Positions 10,626 through 23,806 of a stretch of 64,000 bases of DNA are shown piece after piece. Below the pieces are notes generated by a model. The model was not told the origin of the DNA and searched no databases. It saw nothing but the letters and a program-made list of their open reading frames with translations. The first letter of the stretch is position 1. The number at the start of each line of letters is the position of its first letter. A program made the position numbers and the translations under genes. Source of the stretch: Brachypodius melanocephalos (Eukaryota; Chordata; Aves; Passeriformes; Pycnonotidae); the NCBI GenBank assembly GCA_013398615.1, contig VZSR01000393.1, forward strand, positions 2,280,361-2,344,360, given 5' to 3'.

Positions 10626-12548
10626 CAAAACCTTGGAGTGATTTACATGGGAAAGGGGAGCAGGAAACAATTTTAGAGGCTGTTTTCCAAAATTGATGAA
10701 TAACAGAAGATACAATGGATAAAGCAAATGGCCCAAATTTCCTGCTCCGCTCTTTTAAGCCGCTGAACCGATACCAAAAACAAGGGTGCCCTGTTTTTCT
10801 CCTCATGGAGCTGCCAGGGAGGGATTTTTCCTGGGTTACTTCGGTTCTGGAGGCAGGAGCACGGTGGGTGCTGGGGGTCCCCAGGATGGTGGGCGCTCAG
10901 AGCAGCAGGATGCTTTGGGAATTCCAGAGGTGGGGAGGAGCAGCATGGGCCAGAAGAGTCATTTTGATTAATTTCTGGCAAGTAACGCTGCAGGCGTGAA
11001 TGAAGAGGGGTCTGAAACTTCCTTTTGGGTTTTTTAAAATTACTTCTCATTTGATTTCTCCTTTGCCTGAGGCTTTTTTCCCTCCAGAGCCAAGCAATTT
11101 TCCCTCCTAACCCTTGCCCCTCGCCCACTGGATGAGGACACAGGTTTGGCTCCAACCAAACTCGAGTTGGAAACTTTTATTTCTCTATTTCCAGAGGATA
11201 TTCTTGTTTTGCTTTGGGAAAAAAGAAAAAGCCTTGGATGAGATCCCTGCAAAGCTCTTGTCTTCCTCTGCTTAGCCAAGATCCAGGAGCTCCAGCCCTT
11301 TTCTGGGACACCACAAAGGATGTCCATGTGTTTAATCTTTTATCAGTTGGGATAAAAAATCCTGGGAAACTTCCAGCAAAGCTGCTTGGCTGTGTCCTCT
11401 TTCCACCCCGTGTGCACAAAGTCATGGTGCAGTGGAGGGATTTTGGTTGCATGGACAAACAACAGCTTTTTTGGTGGCTTTGCCATAAAACTGGGCTTAG
11501 CTGGGGTGGGGAAGGCTGAGGTTCAAGGGCATGCTGAAAACTGGGAGTTTCCTAGTGACCTTCCACTCTGGAGACCTGGAGAAGTTTTCTCCATCCTGTC
11601 CAAACCGGTACATGGACATCAGTGGAAAATCTGGATTTTGGACCTGGCTAAGAAGTTTCCATCAATTGTTGTGGGGAAATATTTCCCTCTGAGTGGATAT
11701 TTTCTGCTTGCAAAGCAATTTTATGTCAGAAACCTGAGGAACATCTTGGGAACTGCTGGGCAGTGACTCCCATGGGTGCATCTTCCCATGATTGTGTCTG
11801 CTGGGTCCTGCAGTGTCCTGGGAAACAAGGATCCTCCAGGCTCCTTCAGGCTTTCAGATAATGAGTCTCTATCCCTGCTTTTTTCCCCCATCTCTCCAAC
11901 ATCTTTTCCTTCCCAAAATCTGGGAACTCCACCAGGCTGTTGCACCCAATTAATCAATAAATAAAAGTAACCACAGACAGCAAACTGAGCTGTTAATTGC
12001 ACTCAAAATCTTGGGTTTTTTTCACTGCTGGGTCAAGCCATCACCCCTCCCCAAACCCTGCCGGCTCCTGGGTTGGACAGAACACATACGAAATAAGGCA
12101 AAGCCACGATTCCAAAATCCCTTTCTTGGGTTGTTTCCCATGTAAAGCAAAGCCCAATAAACCACGTCGTGTATTTATGGCCCCTGTGAGCAAATTGTCC
12201 TTCAAAGGCCACTTGGAGCCTTCAGAGCCCCGTGAATTATGGTGTATGTGATACACACCTCTTCCTTAGCAGCACATTCAGATGTCAGGGCCCTGAGGAG
12301 CACTTTCCTCCCTCAGGCTCATTCAGGCCTCAGAGGAAAAGGGATTCAAACCACTCTGGTATTTTTAACTGGTTCTTTCCCACCGGTGGGGGCAGGCTCA
12401 GAAGGTTTTTTGCTGAGCCATCAGCCCTGTAGGTCAACTGGTCTGTGGCTGCACATGAATTGAAGGAAGGTCTTGGATGCTGAGGCTCTGGGAGGACATG
12501 GGGAAGTTATTTGATGGTGCAAAGTCAGTGAGAACTGCCCAGTCCCTG

Positions 12549-12600
12549 CACAGAATCGTGGAATGGTTTGGGTGGGAATGGACCTTAAAGATTGTTGCAA
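12549..12600 (-). mobile_element. CR1 LINE 3'-tail fragment
   Basis: CACAGAATCGTGGAATGGTT followed by a GGGTGGGAATGGACCTTAAAG stretch is the reverse complement of the extreme CR1 3' end. Similarity stops after about 52 bases. Confidence 0.75.
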
Positions 12601-12913
12601 AAATCGACCCCAAACAGGGATCAAACCTTGATCATCTCCCAGGCTTCCCACAGGACATCCATCAACAGTGATGGTGGGGAGGTGAAGAAAAGGCCAGGTG
12701 TGAACAAGAGCTCAGTGCTGTCCCGAGATAGAAATGGATCTTCCCCAGGAAATTCCCTCTGGATGAGTGAGGAGAGCACTGAAGGTGTGAAGCTCCGTGG
12801 TGAGGCAGCCACTGCGTTTTGGGGTCTCTGTGACAGTTCAGTCTCAGTGCTTGCAGCTCTGTGTGGTCCTGAAATCCCCACTGCCCCACATCAGCACTGC
12901 TCACTGCAGAAAA

Positions 12914-13125
12914 GGGTCAGGCTGGACTTCAGAAGGAATTCCTTCCCAGAAAGGCGGATTAAACACTGGAATGGATTGCTCAGGGAGGTGTCTAATAAAC
13001 AACTAGATGTGGCACTCAGTGCTCTGTGCTTGGTGACAATTTGGGGATGGGTCACAGCTTGGACTTGATGATTTTGGAGCTCTTTCCCTACCTAAATAAT
13101 CCTGGCATTCTTTGATTCTAAATGA
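12914..13125 (+). mobile_element. older CR1 LINE 3' end
   Basis: A divergent plus-strand CR1 tail. Its landmarks are AGGCTGGACTTCAGAAGGAA, TTCCTTCCCAGAAAGG, CTGGAATGGATTGCTCAGGG, AGGTGTCTAATAA, TAGATGTGGCACTCAGTGCT, CTTGGTGACAATTTGG, TTGGACTTGATGATTTTGGA, CTCTTTCCCTACCTAAA, and TTTGATTCTA at the end. It belongs to the CR1 type ending in a TTGGACTCGATGATCTT-like stretch, unlike the neighbouring tails. The many substitutions suggest greater age. Confidence 0.85.
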
Positions 13126-15608
13126 GCTGGGTTCTGTCCATATAGATGCTTTTGCCCTCGGCAAAATTCATTTATTTCGAAAGAAAACAAATAAAGTGGC
13201 TGGGGAAAGGTCAGATCCTGAGGTCAGAGCCTGCACTGAGAGATAATTATTGATGAGGTTTTTAGCTCTGAAGCAAATCTTGTTGTCCCAAGAAAATCCA
13301 GACTGAACTTTCCAGGGCGCGTAGAGAGCTGGAGTGTGGGATTGCCACCCGGACCCCCAACTCCTGATTCACCACCAGCCATTCCAGGAAGTGAACTCAA
13401 GCCTGAGAGATGGAAAAAGCCGCCTCAGATCTGGGATTTACGAGGAGCAGTGATGTCAGGGTGAATTCCTTGTGTTGTACAAGCCCCCGGGGAGGATGTC
13501 CACGACAAGGGGCTGACGTGGACGCTCTGTCCTGAGCCACGAGGGGCTGACAGCTAATTATAGACTCATTAATGTCATTTGCAGAGCTCAGCATGGGCTG
13601 CACACCCAGAGAAGCCTTTGTTCCACGGGCTGCTGAGCAGATGGAGAGCAGCCCTGGCCCCATGCTCAGGATGCCCAGGAGTTTTGTGTGTGCCAAGGAC
13701 AAAGGCTGGCAGGGGATGAAAGGATTCCAGGAGTCATTTACAGCACGTGTGACGTTGGCGAGGATGGAGGCTGCTGTCATCGGATGGACACAAGGGACAC
13801 AACCCTCTGGATTGCTCTTCCAGCCCTGGGTGGGATGCAGGATTTGGGACAGAGATGCCTTTACCTGTGGTGGGCTTTGAATATCCACGGGATCTTCCAT
13901 GGGTGATGGACCAAAATCTTCCATTTTGGTCACCTCCAGGGAGCTCCTGTGGGGGCTGGCTGGTGATCAGACCACCAGGACCGTGCTGAGGATCTGGTGG
14001 GAAGGGGGAGGGCAAGTGAGGAGGCAGCTGGCTGAGGAAGCCCCTCTGTAAGCATTTTCCTGCCCTGGGATGACCAACGTACATCCTGAGCAGAGGGCAC
14101 CGCATTGTGCGCCCCGTGCTCTGCCCATCCTGCCAGGAACAATGAGGAGCCTCTGCAAAACAAGGGAAGACGTTCTCAGGGCTGTGGGAGAGAAAAGCAG
14201 GGGGCACTGGGGGAGATGAGGCGGGAGGAGCAGCGTGTGCCTCGGCTGGGCAAGGTCACACAGCCTGAACATCCCAAATTTATCAACAGCCTTGGCCCAG
14301 GCAACTGGGAAGGCAAGAGATCAAGGCCGGGGCTTGAAATTTTTCTCCAAACCCCCTCTCAGGGGCTCTTTGAAGCTTTTCTCACTGCAGTGGGATGCTG
14401 CTTGGGGGCGAGTGAGTGTTGGGCTGCTGATGGCGTCTCCTCCTTGTTCCCTGCTGGGATCCTGGAGCCTGTGGAATGCGGGGCCAGGTAAAGAGGTGGG
14501 TGCCCGACCCCAGGGCTGAGGACAGAGGTGGCAGCTGTGCCAAGCTTCTCTCCTGACTGAATCCACCCTCCTGCCTGGCCTTTCTGCTCCTAAAATTCCC
14601 TTTTCTTCCCTTCACCTCTCTGGATTCAAACAGTTTTGTGCTGTTGCTCTGATAGAAGCTGAATTTCCCACCAGTGGAAGTTCTTTAAAGCAGGAAGATT
14701 TTTGGGGTCTTTGAGGAGCACAGGAAGATCCTGTGAGGTTCACAGGCCATGCAGGTGAGGGCTGAGGCTTCTCATGGACTTTTTCCAAGCAAGGAATTTT
14801 TTCCACCCGAGTGGTTTGGATTTCAAATTTTCCAGCAGCTGCATTTACTGCAGTTACAAACCCACACCTGGCTGCAAACTGTAGAACTACAATCCAAGAG
14901 AAGATGGAAATGCAGAAGGTTTGGGTTCTTCCCCAAAACCAAGCAGGGACAACATTTTACCTGTCAATGTATCCAGATTATCCCCATGGTTTGTTTTTTT
15001 CTGGCCCAGTTCAGCCCTGCCAGACGAGACACCCGTGTCAGGGATGGATGGAGCTGGGGATGGAAAAGCTGTATCCCTTTTGTTGGGGAGCATCCCGCCC
15101 TCCACACCCCAGCATCTCCACAGAGGCAGAGGGAGCTTGTCCTCTGTGCTTCAGTGATTCCCAAACCCCAGCAGGGCCGACAGGGTCAATTTGCAAGGAC
15201 AGCATCAAATTTTGTTGTCGCTGTCAATCGTTCTTTAGAGCTGGTGCTGGCATTCCCAGCTTCTGGCAATTCCCCAGCAGCCTGAAGGTTTGATGTCTTC
15301 CTTGGCTGCTTGTGGAGAGTTTGGTTAATCTGGGATGGGGTTTCCATGAGGTTCTGGCTGTGTTTGCTCCGTGTGCTGCAAACCCTCCCCGTACCTGTGA
15401 GATTTTGGGGAGCGGTTTTCATTTAGGGCTTCTTTTTCCCCTTAAAAATCCAAACTGTTCCAGGCAGTAAAAGGAGTTGGGGGTTCATTTGCATGTGCAG
15501 ATGTGAAATTCAGAGCAGCTGAGGGCTGCAAGCTCAGCTTTTCCTCATGGGTCTCCTGAGCTTGGAGAGGATGATGCTACAAACCGTGGATGTGGTTTGA
15601 ATGAGAAT
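13126..15608. other. unique non-coding stretch
   Basis: About 2.5 kb of GC-rich DNA. Long overlapping frames on both strands (for example minus strand 13397-13933) are products of GC richness and show no domain. No RNA gene or repeat is recognised. Confidence 0.5.
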
Positions 15609-15764
15609 CAGAATCATGGAATGGTTTGGGTTGGAAGGGACCTCAAAGCTCATCCAGTTCCACCAGCAGAGACACCTCCCACTATCCCAGGGTGTTCCAA
15701 GTCTCATCCAACCCGGCCTTGGACACTTCAGGGATGAGGCAAACACAGCTTCTCTGGGCAAGTT
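15609..15764 (-). mobile_element. CR1 LINE 3' end, 5'-truncated
   Basis: Reverse-complement landmarks are AGAATCATGGAATGGTTTGG, TTGGAAGGGACCTCAAAG, CATCCAGTTCCACCAGC, CAGAGACACCTCCCACTATC, CCAGGGTGTTCCAAGTCTC, CCAACCCGGCCTTGGACAC, TTCAGGGATGAGGC and CACAGCTTCTCTGGGCAA. Similarity ends abruptly at the 5' truncation point. Confidence 0.92.
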
Positions 15765-18700
15765 CCTATTAATTAACACCAGGACTGCTCCCAGTCTGCC
15801 CAGCACAAAATCTGTGTGAGCTTGGGCTCTGCTGGGAGACAGGTCCTGCTTAGCAGGATGCTTTCCAGACTTGGTTAAAGTGACTTCCAAATGCACAGGC
15901 TGTTGTCTGCTGGAATAAAACAGCCTTTTCTGGAGCAGAGGGCTGATGATTTGAAATCAATTTGCCATGGATGGGTTTAAAGCTGACGTTGGCTCCGTTT
16001 CCAGGCATCTGCACAGTGCTATAATTTGTTAATGCTGTCACAAACGTTGCTTCCCCCTTTCCTTGTCACAGCTCCTCTGAATCACAAGAACTCCTTTGAT
16101 TTCTCAACAATCCCCTCTCTCCCAGGCCCTGCCACCTGGAAGAGCAGCAGGAGCACCTCCCCTGTGCAATTTCCTTTTCTCTCTTAGCCTTGACCTGGAA
16201 TACGCTGAAATTTGTTACTGGGAGCTACCTTGATCAGAAATGACATTAGAAAAACTTGCACCACCAGACACAGCAAAACCCCAGCAAGACAAAAATTCCC
16301 AGAGCCAACAAATTGGAGTTGGGGACCTGCTCTGCCTTGGGATGTGGGGTTGACTGCTTCAAGGTAGCAGCGATTAAGTTTTGTTTGCTTTCTCTCAAAG
16401 GGGCTGTGCTTTGTAAAAGGAGGAGAAGCCTTGCCCAGAGCCTTGCTCGGGTCCTTCAGGGATTGGGGTTTGTGGTTTTTGGGTCACACCTAAAACTCTG
16501 CTGAGGTGGAATGAGCTCCCAACAGTTTGGCTTTGTGGATTGAGGCTTGAAAGGAAGCTGAATACGAGGCTGAGCACCAGTTCTTGTGCAAAACTTGAGC
16601 AGGATCTGGAGACCATGATTTGACAAAATTCTTAAAGTTTAGAATCTTTATCGTCTCTGGGAATTCTTTGCTGAAGCTTTTCCCCGGCTAGGTGGGAAAT
16701 CCACTGACATATTCCTGGGAGATCCTTGACCCAGAAGTTTGTGATGAACACCTGATGATTTGAATCCTTCTCCTCCTCAGCCAAGGGGCACTTGTGTGTA
16801 TTGAATTATCCAAAGAGTTAATTTTAGAAAGACCGGAGCCTGGAAACTGAAACAGCTTTAATGGGCTCTGCTTGAAGCTTTTATTTACTGCAAGCTCGAG
16901 CAGAGAAATCAAGATCCAAAGTTGTTCCTCCTGCGGGCAGTGGAAACAATCTCTTTATTGCAGTGAGACTCCAGCCCTTAACTCGTGTCCAACCTGAACT
17001 CCTCCAGTCTGCACGCGCTGGCAGGGAATGAACTGCTCTCAGTCTCTGCTCTTGGAGCCCTGGAATTCTTTTAGATCCTGGAGATAAGGGAAAAGGCTTC
17101 TAAGCAGATGCGTCATGCCTGCTTAATTTTCCATTAGAGGCAGAGAGGAGAGATTTAACTCTCTCCTATCAGAGTGTGTGCCTATGGAAAAGCTCGGCTT
17201 TCCTGGTGCCAAAATCCATCCTGTTAGTGGAGATACTGGGGAGACCTTGGAGCATCCATCCCTGGAAACATCATTAGTTGTGGAAAAGCCATTCATTAGT
17301 AGCAGGCAATATGTCCTGCTCTCCCCTCCTTTGGAGAATAGGCAATGCTATCTAAATAAGCTGTTTCCTGAGAAGTTACTCAAAGTTACTGCTGGAGCTC
17401 CAGGCCAACTCTCCTCCCCCAGGAGCCGGACAGAAACAAAGCTCTTGGAGAGGGAAAAGCTGCCCTTCAGTCCAGCAGTCGGTGCCATTCCTCTGAGGTT
17501 CCTCCTTTCTCCTCAGCCTCCTCAGCCTGCTCCCTGCTTGTTTTTCCATCTCCCATCATGTGCGAAACCATTTCCATGTCTACACACGAGCTGCAGGCAC
17601 TGGAGCCCTCTGTGCTCTGGGCTTGTCCAAAATCCCCCCTGACATCCCACCTTCACCCTCCTCAGATTCCCTTTGTGGCTTCCCACAACCTCCTGCATTC
17701 CTTGTCCTCCTCCATCCTCCTCTTCCATAAAACCACTGACATTCCCAGGCAAGAAATCATGGCCATGCGCCTCCTCACAGGCTTTGTTCTGGAGCATCCT
17801 GGAGCCAAGAGCCTGGTACTGGAGAGGGAAAACTGGGAGCAGGATTTCCAAATGCCTGAGCGGTGGCGGCCCTGTGGAAAAATCTTTCCCACTTCCCTTC
17901 CTGCCAAGGAGGGAGAAGTTTGTGGAATTTGCTCCAGTGGGCTGCTGGAAACCTGCTCTGGTGGGGCTGGAGGGTGCAGCTGGGAGGAAGGAGGGTCTTT
18001 TTCTGGGAGTTGTGCCCTCTGCTCTGTGTTACCAGCACTTAATTCCACCTTCTCCATTAGAAACACTCCCTCTCTCGCCACAGTCTCCTTCGGGAGGTGT
18101 TTGGGACAGCATGTCAAAGCAGGAAAGGCTCTCAGAGGAGAGGGCAGCTGTGGGGACACAGATGGATGTCCCTGTGCTGCCTTTCAGGCCAGCCCCACAC
18201 CAGGGTTTTAATTTTTTAGGCTTATGAGTTATCTCTGTTTAAAAACCCCCCACAGTTAGGGTAGTCTCTGCACGGTCCATCCCAACGGGAGCGAGTTGTT
18301 CTGGCTATCCCTGGATCTGATCTCAGCATCTCCATCCTCCAGCCGCTGTCACATCTCCAGCCTCGTTCCACTGGGAGATTTGGGCTACCACAGTGGCATT
18401 GGTGACATGGACGGGTTTTCCAGGAATTCAGAAAAATCCCAGTTTTACCGAATTCTCACCAGAGAAATGATGGGAAATAATTGTGCTTGGAGCAATGCAA
18501 GGTGTGCAGCACCCATCCCACACCGGTCAGGAGGTGTCCAACAGATCCAAGACCCAAATCCGAGCCGAAGAGGAATAAAATGTATGAGGCCCACCCTTGG
18601 AGCACCAAGCGAGGAGGATTTAGTGTGTATAATAAACTGCCTGCGGATCATTTATCACAGCCCCGCTCTGATTGCCTGGGGGTGATGATGGACACCAGGA

Positions 18701-19230
18701 GCTGGGGAAAAAAAATCTAACGACGTGCGGGGAACGGAGCGCAGGTGTCCGCGCAGGAAATCAACCTGACAGCCTTAGGGAAGCGCCTGGCGCTGCAATC
18801 CGCCGACCCCCGGCTCGTCCCCCGCCTTCCTCTCCCTCGCTTTCCCGGCGGGAGGGCTCTGCTGAAAGGCTTCTTTCTTCCCTCCCTGCGTGGAGGATCG
18901 CACCTCTGCAGGCAGCCTCTGTTTTCCCTTGGAGAAGGGAACAGCTGGGGCAGATCTCTGCTGCTCCCCTCGCCCGCCCTTGCACCTTGCTCCTGGGTGG
19001 GAGACAGCAGGAAAGCTCGCAGGGAGCCTGGCATTCCTCCCCAAATCTCCAGCGCCTTGGGATCACACACATTCCCATGGGGATAGCCCCATCCGAGGGG
19101 CTCAGGGGAGGAGATTCCAGCAGAGCCCCCGTTCCGTGGCTCCGAGGGCCATCCCTGAACATCTCCGTTATTGGAGAGCCCCTGACCTCCCCTGTCAGGT
19201 TTCCCCATTGTCTGCCTGACCTCACCATTA
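15765..19230. other. unique non-coding stretch
   Basis: About 3.5 kb without a recognisable gene. Overlapping frames at 17.5-18.2 kb lie on both strands and show no domain. A CpG-rich patch occupies 18722-18860 (ACGACGTGCGGGGAACG and CTTTCCCGGCGGG). Confidence 0.45.
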
Positions 19231-20110
19231 TAAAGCATTTCCTACTATTTAGCCTGATGTTTTTCTTTCTTAATTTTAGGCCATTAGTGCTTGTTCTTCC
19301 CAAATTTACTACTGAAAATGACTCTGCCTCCTCCCTTCCTCTGGCTTGACGGATGGCTACGGGGTGACCCTCCAGGATTTATATCCCCAGTGGCGAGCGG
19401 GACTTCTCTCCTCTCTTAATCCCTTCAAGGCCATAGAAAAATAAAGTTGTTGTCTTTAAATCTGAATCTGTTACAAGCTCCGCCTCAAAGCAGTGACATT
19501 CCCCACCTCGCTATTTTTGCTTTCACAGCTCTGTCACAGAAAGCCCAGGAATGAACTTTCCAAGATGTTTCATTTTTCATCAGGGTTTTTCATCAGTTTT
19601 CGTTTGCCTCCTCTATTTTCTATTATTTTCTCTTTCTTTATTTTTTTTTGTTTTGTTTTATACATATAATGAAAAGGCCATTCACTTCTCAATCAATTAG
19701 AGGGGAAAAGTTTGTCCTTGCCCTCTTTTCTTTAAACCTAAATGAATAACTCCTTCTGAGGTTTGTTTCTTGAGCAAAATAAAATTGAAAAATAGTTTAA
19801 AAGAATGAAAAATAGTTTTCCAGAAAAGGAAATAGTTTGATGAACAGAACACTGATTTTGTAGGGTTTTTTTGGCTTTATGGATTATTAATAATTTTAAC
19901 TTTGGTTAAAAGTTATAACTTTATAACATTGACGGGAGGAGGGATGTCAAAACTGAAGTTTTAGAGAAAATAATATAAAATTATCATTCAGTGTGAGAGT
20001 TCATGGAGTAAATGCTCTTCTTTTCTACTGATATGAAAGATAAAATTGATGTGAATGAAAACTTCCAAGACAAGAATTTTAAAATTATGCTGAATTGCAG
20101 ATGAAATTCC
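19231..20110. promoter_or_regulatory. AT-rich, motif-bearing block; candidate enhancer
   Basis: About 880 bases distinctly richer in A/T than both flanks, with almost no CpG. It contains TTTTTCATCAG twice (near 19574 and 19587), CAATCAATTAG at 19690, a GAAAAATAGTTT word twice (near 19788 and 19809) and TTATTAATAATTTTAAC. There is no transposon signature or open frame. Low complexity and motif density suit either a conserved non-coding element or neutral AT-rich DNA. Confidence 0.25.
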
Positions 20111-23100
20111 CTGAAAAATAATTTTTCTGGGATGCACGTGGGAATTCCCACTTGAAAGCGTGATCAAGGAAAGTTGTGATTGAGTTGGAGATGTTTGGAG
20201 ATGTCATATTTGGGGTTATCTGAACAAGAAATGTCCTGGGTCCCGCTTGGCTGCTGGGATGGGAAAATTTATCTCCTGTGCTTCTTCCAGGCCTGCAAGT
20301 GGGATATAGGGATCTATCCAAGTCTGGGATAGGGACTTTGGAAAACTTGCTAATATTAAAAAGTGGGATTAAGCACATGGAAAAAGAACTTGGCCGTGAG
20401 TTTGTGGTGTTTCCTTTGGAGCCCTGCCCTGGGCGCTGCTCCCGCGAGGTGCGGAGCGGACAGGGCCGCCGGACACCGCGGCTGAGTGGCCGCTTCCTAC
20501 CACGGGCTCCCTCCTGCTCCCAGGCTTTATTTCTGGGATCTTTCAGCCATTCCCCTCCGAGGAGCATTTCCTCCCCGCTTTCCCTCGAGAGGAGCAGGAT
20601 GGGAGCGGGGAGAGGCGGTGGCTCCAGAGGTGGGTTCCGAACAGAGCCAGGAACTCCTTGGGAGGTTGGAAATGAGGGCGCCGGCTCCGGCCACCAAACC
20701 CGGAGCTGCTGCCAATTTGTGATGTTTTCCCTTAAAAGTCAAAGATTTAATGGAAAGAGGGGTCAGGCTTTGACCTGAGCACTGAGCAGGGTGACAGAGA
20801 TGGCTCCTTCATGTCCTCTCCTGGGGTTTGTTAGTCTAAAGTTTAGTCCCCACGTCAGATGATGCATTTTCCAGGGAAGTTAATGGATTCACTTGCACCG
20901 CCACGGAGCGGTTGGCGGGGGTGGGAGGGCGACTCTTTCGTGAGAGACAAATGACTTCCTCTGGACAAGCAGCTCTGTTTTAACTTGGAGAATGATGGAT
21001 GAGTCCCAAGGAAAGGCTTTGCACCGGCAAACGAACATGCAAACCTCACGTTGTCAGAGATCCAAAGGGACAAGAACAGATCCCAACCGCTGGGAGAGAA
21101 CGGGACCCGGCGATGGCGGCAGGGATGGGGATCCGTCTGCAGAGGGAGACTTTGGGCCAGGAAAAACCATGTCACCACCACGAAACGGGGCAGAGAGTGA
21201 CACCAAAGGGAGCTTGGGGAGCCTCCACACCAGTGGGGTCACGGATTTGTCCCCAGGAGGTCCCAGCTCCAGTTAAATCCAAGCCTTCCCTTGGCACATG
21301 GATCTGCAGCCTTACCCTTCCGCCCCTGCCCTTGTCCCTCCCAGACCATTGTTTGGATTTTCCTTGGGGCCACCACGCTTTGCCAAATGTTTCCCTCGAG
21401 TTTTTCTTCTGTGCTTACCTTTACCAATGGCAGATTTTATTTTTTTTTCTTTTAAAATATGTAAAAGCAAATACTTGGCAAGTGCTGGGCACCGCAGCTG
21501 CATCAGAGCTCCTGCTCCTCAAGGCACTTGTGTGTCTTGCTGCTCCACCTGGAACCCCAAATCCTGACTCCAGATCCCACTGCTCCAGGTGTGGAAGGAA
21601 GAGTTGGAGCAAAGAGCTACAAATAAAGCCCCCAAAACCCCCTATGGGGGAAAGCAAAGGTGAAAGATGACTTTAACCTCCTCTTTTCTCTATTTTGAGA
21701 AAAATAGAGAAAATTCTTTTCTATTTGAGGCACAAATTTTAAAAGTAATTCAGAGCCACAGAGGAAAATAAATTGAATTTTGGGCAACTGGTTTACCTCC
21801 TGCCCGCGGAAATCTTTGCACACAAGACAAGAAATAAGTAGATTGATTTTTGAATATTTCCTTTCCTGCAGAGTGGCTAAGTGGGAATGACCTGGAGAGC
21901 TGCTGGAGTGTGACCTTGGGGGAAAACATCCTGGAGAGAAGAAAATGCAGGGATGATGAGCTGGAAGAAAGACAGGTTGTTGGCTGCCACCAGAATTGGT
22001 GATCTCATCCAGCTGAGGCTGGAGAAACAGAACCAAAATGAGGGATTTGCTTGATCCTGGATAATTTTGTTTCTTGTATAAAGCTCCATTTGCATTGAAT
22101 GGCAAAATCTTAACTTGGAATGTTGTGCAATGTCACAGAGAGGGCAGGAGGAGCCTGTGCCCAGAAGGAACGAGCACATTCCATCCTCATGGGCATGGAG
22201 CACACTGCCAAGGACAATCCCTGCACCTGGATCCCTCAGTCCCTGCATCCTCCATCCCCTCCACAGCCCCTGAGAAAACCTGGGGTGTTCACAGAGCTCA
22301 ATACAACAATTCCAACAGTGGTTGGGTGATCCATGAAGATGGAGCCCTCCTGCCTGGCTCTTCTTGGATGCTGGAAAACCTCCCTGTTGTCAGTGAGGAA
22401 GTTCCTTATTATTCCACTGCCAAGGATCCAGTTATCCAACCTATTTATACCAATGGTTTGATTTATACCTGCAGTGACAGAGAGGGGATAAAGAAATATG
22501 TCACCTTTTCTGACTGAATTGAACCTCATTTAATTTTTTCATTAAAGCCTCTAAACTGCCTGCTTCAAGCACAGAAATGGCCCTTCAATCCCAGAATAAA
22601 TTCCAGGATGGCTGAGACTGGGAATTATTTTCTCATGCAACCGTTCAGTCTTTGCGAGGGAAAGGCAAAAAGCAGCGCTGGAGCTGCAGACGTGATTTAT
22701 AGATATTAAACATTTTATAGCAATTTTTTATCACTTTCATTCCTCTCTGTTCCTCCTTCAGATGTTGGAATAAGAAGGGTGGAGACGGATGGGGAGACTG
22801 CAGACTTTAAACTGCCATAGCTCTGGGAGAATGATGGATCTTTGTGGGTTTGGGCAAACCCGATTTTTGGAAAGCTTTGCCTGTGCTCCCTTTTAGGAGG
22901 GCAGCACCTTATCTCCCTCCTGCCAATCTGCCAGCTGTGCACCCCTGCTCGGAGTGGGGAGCCCTGAGCACCCCTGTGGGGCGTTATCTGCACTCCAGGT
23001 ACTGCAGATCCAGCTGGATCCCCATGGAAACCCTGCCAGGACCACCCTGGCCTCCAAACCCCGAACCCACCTCCTCCAGCACCGCCTCCCCCAAAAAATG

Positions 23101-23465
23101 CCGAGCATCCCTCCAGCAACACCCCCCACCTCCCCAGAGCCACCTGCGGCTCCGCCAGGCTTCTCCCAAACACATTTCTCTTTAAAAGCCCAGATTAGCT
23201 TAAAATTCTGCTGGAGATAAAACCCGGCCCCTTATCAGCGAACGCATCCAGCCCCCACGCACCGCCGGCGCTCCGCATGCTCCGGTCACTGCCGGAGCGG
23301 GGCTGTTTTCCCAGCACAGCACCGAATCCATCATTCCTGCCCTTTCCTGGAGCAGGGCGATAAATCCCGCCCAGGCCAGGGGTAGGTGAGAGCCGAATTC
23401 TTCCCCACACGCACTCCCTGGGGAATGCGCGTCCTACACCGCCTCCTTTTCCAGGCGCTGCTCCT

Positions 23466-23577
23466 CTTTCTCGAGGGATTCCTGGTCTTTCTGACCATCA
23501 TTTGATTTTCCCCCCCCCAGCAGCGTTTCTCAAGGGATTCCTGGTGTTCCTGGCCATAATTTAATTTTTTTTTCCCT
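23466..23577. repeat. 59-bp tandem duplication, two copies
   Basis: TTTCTCGAGGGATTCCTGG near 23468 and TTTCTCAAGGGATTCCTGG near 23527 each lead into GTNTTTCTGACCATCATTT-like and GTGTTCCTGGCCATAATTT-like sequence, then a C run or a T run. The two homopolymers at the copy ends (C9 and T9) differ in base. Confidence 0.8.
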
Positions 23578-23703
23578 TTACCCCTCTTTTATTAATGTCT
23601 ATTATGCTTCCAAGTGCTTCTCTCCCATCTCTGGGCTAACAGGAGAGGGGATGGAGCTGGATCTCACATGGATGAAAATATTCCATGGGATTTAGATACA
23701 GAC

Positions 23704-23806
23704 CGTTAAAGAAACAAAATTCATTACATAAATAAAAGGAATGAATGAATAAGAACCATTGAAGAAAGGAATTAATTGTATAAATTAAAGGAATGAATGG
23801 ATAACT
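23704..23806. repeat. 51-bp tandem duplication, two copies
   Basis: Two AT-rich copies each end in AAAGGAATGAATG followed by AATAAG or GATAAC. GGAATGAATG starts at 23739 and again at 23790. Divergence is moderate. It lies about 130 bp after the preceding duplication. Confidence 0.75.

Larger units (their letters stand above)
9813..12548. other. unique non-coding stretch with homopolymers
   Basis: About 2.7 kb without a recognisable exon. An AT-rich segment at 9840-9870 follows the CR1 copy directly. Two homopolymer-rich zones (10123-10165 and 10508-10625) are listed separately. Confidence 0.5.
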
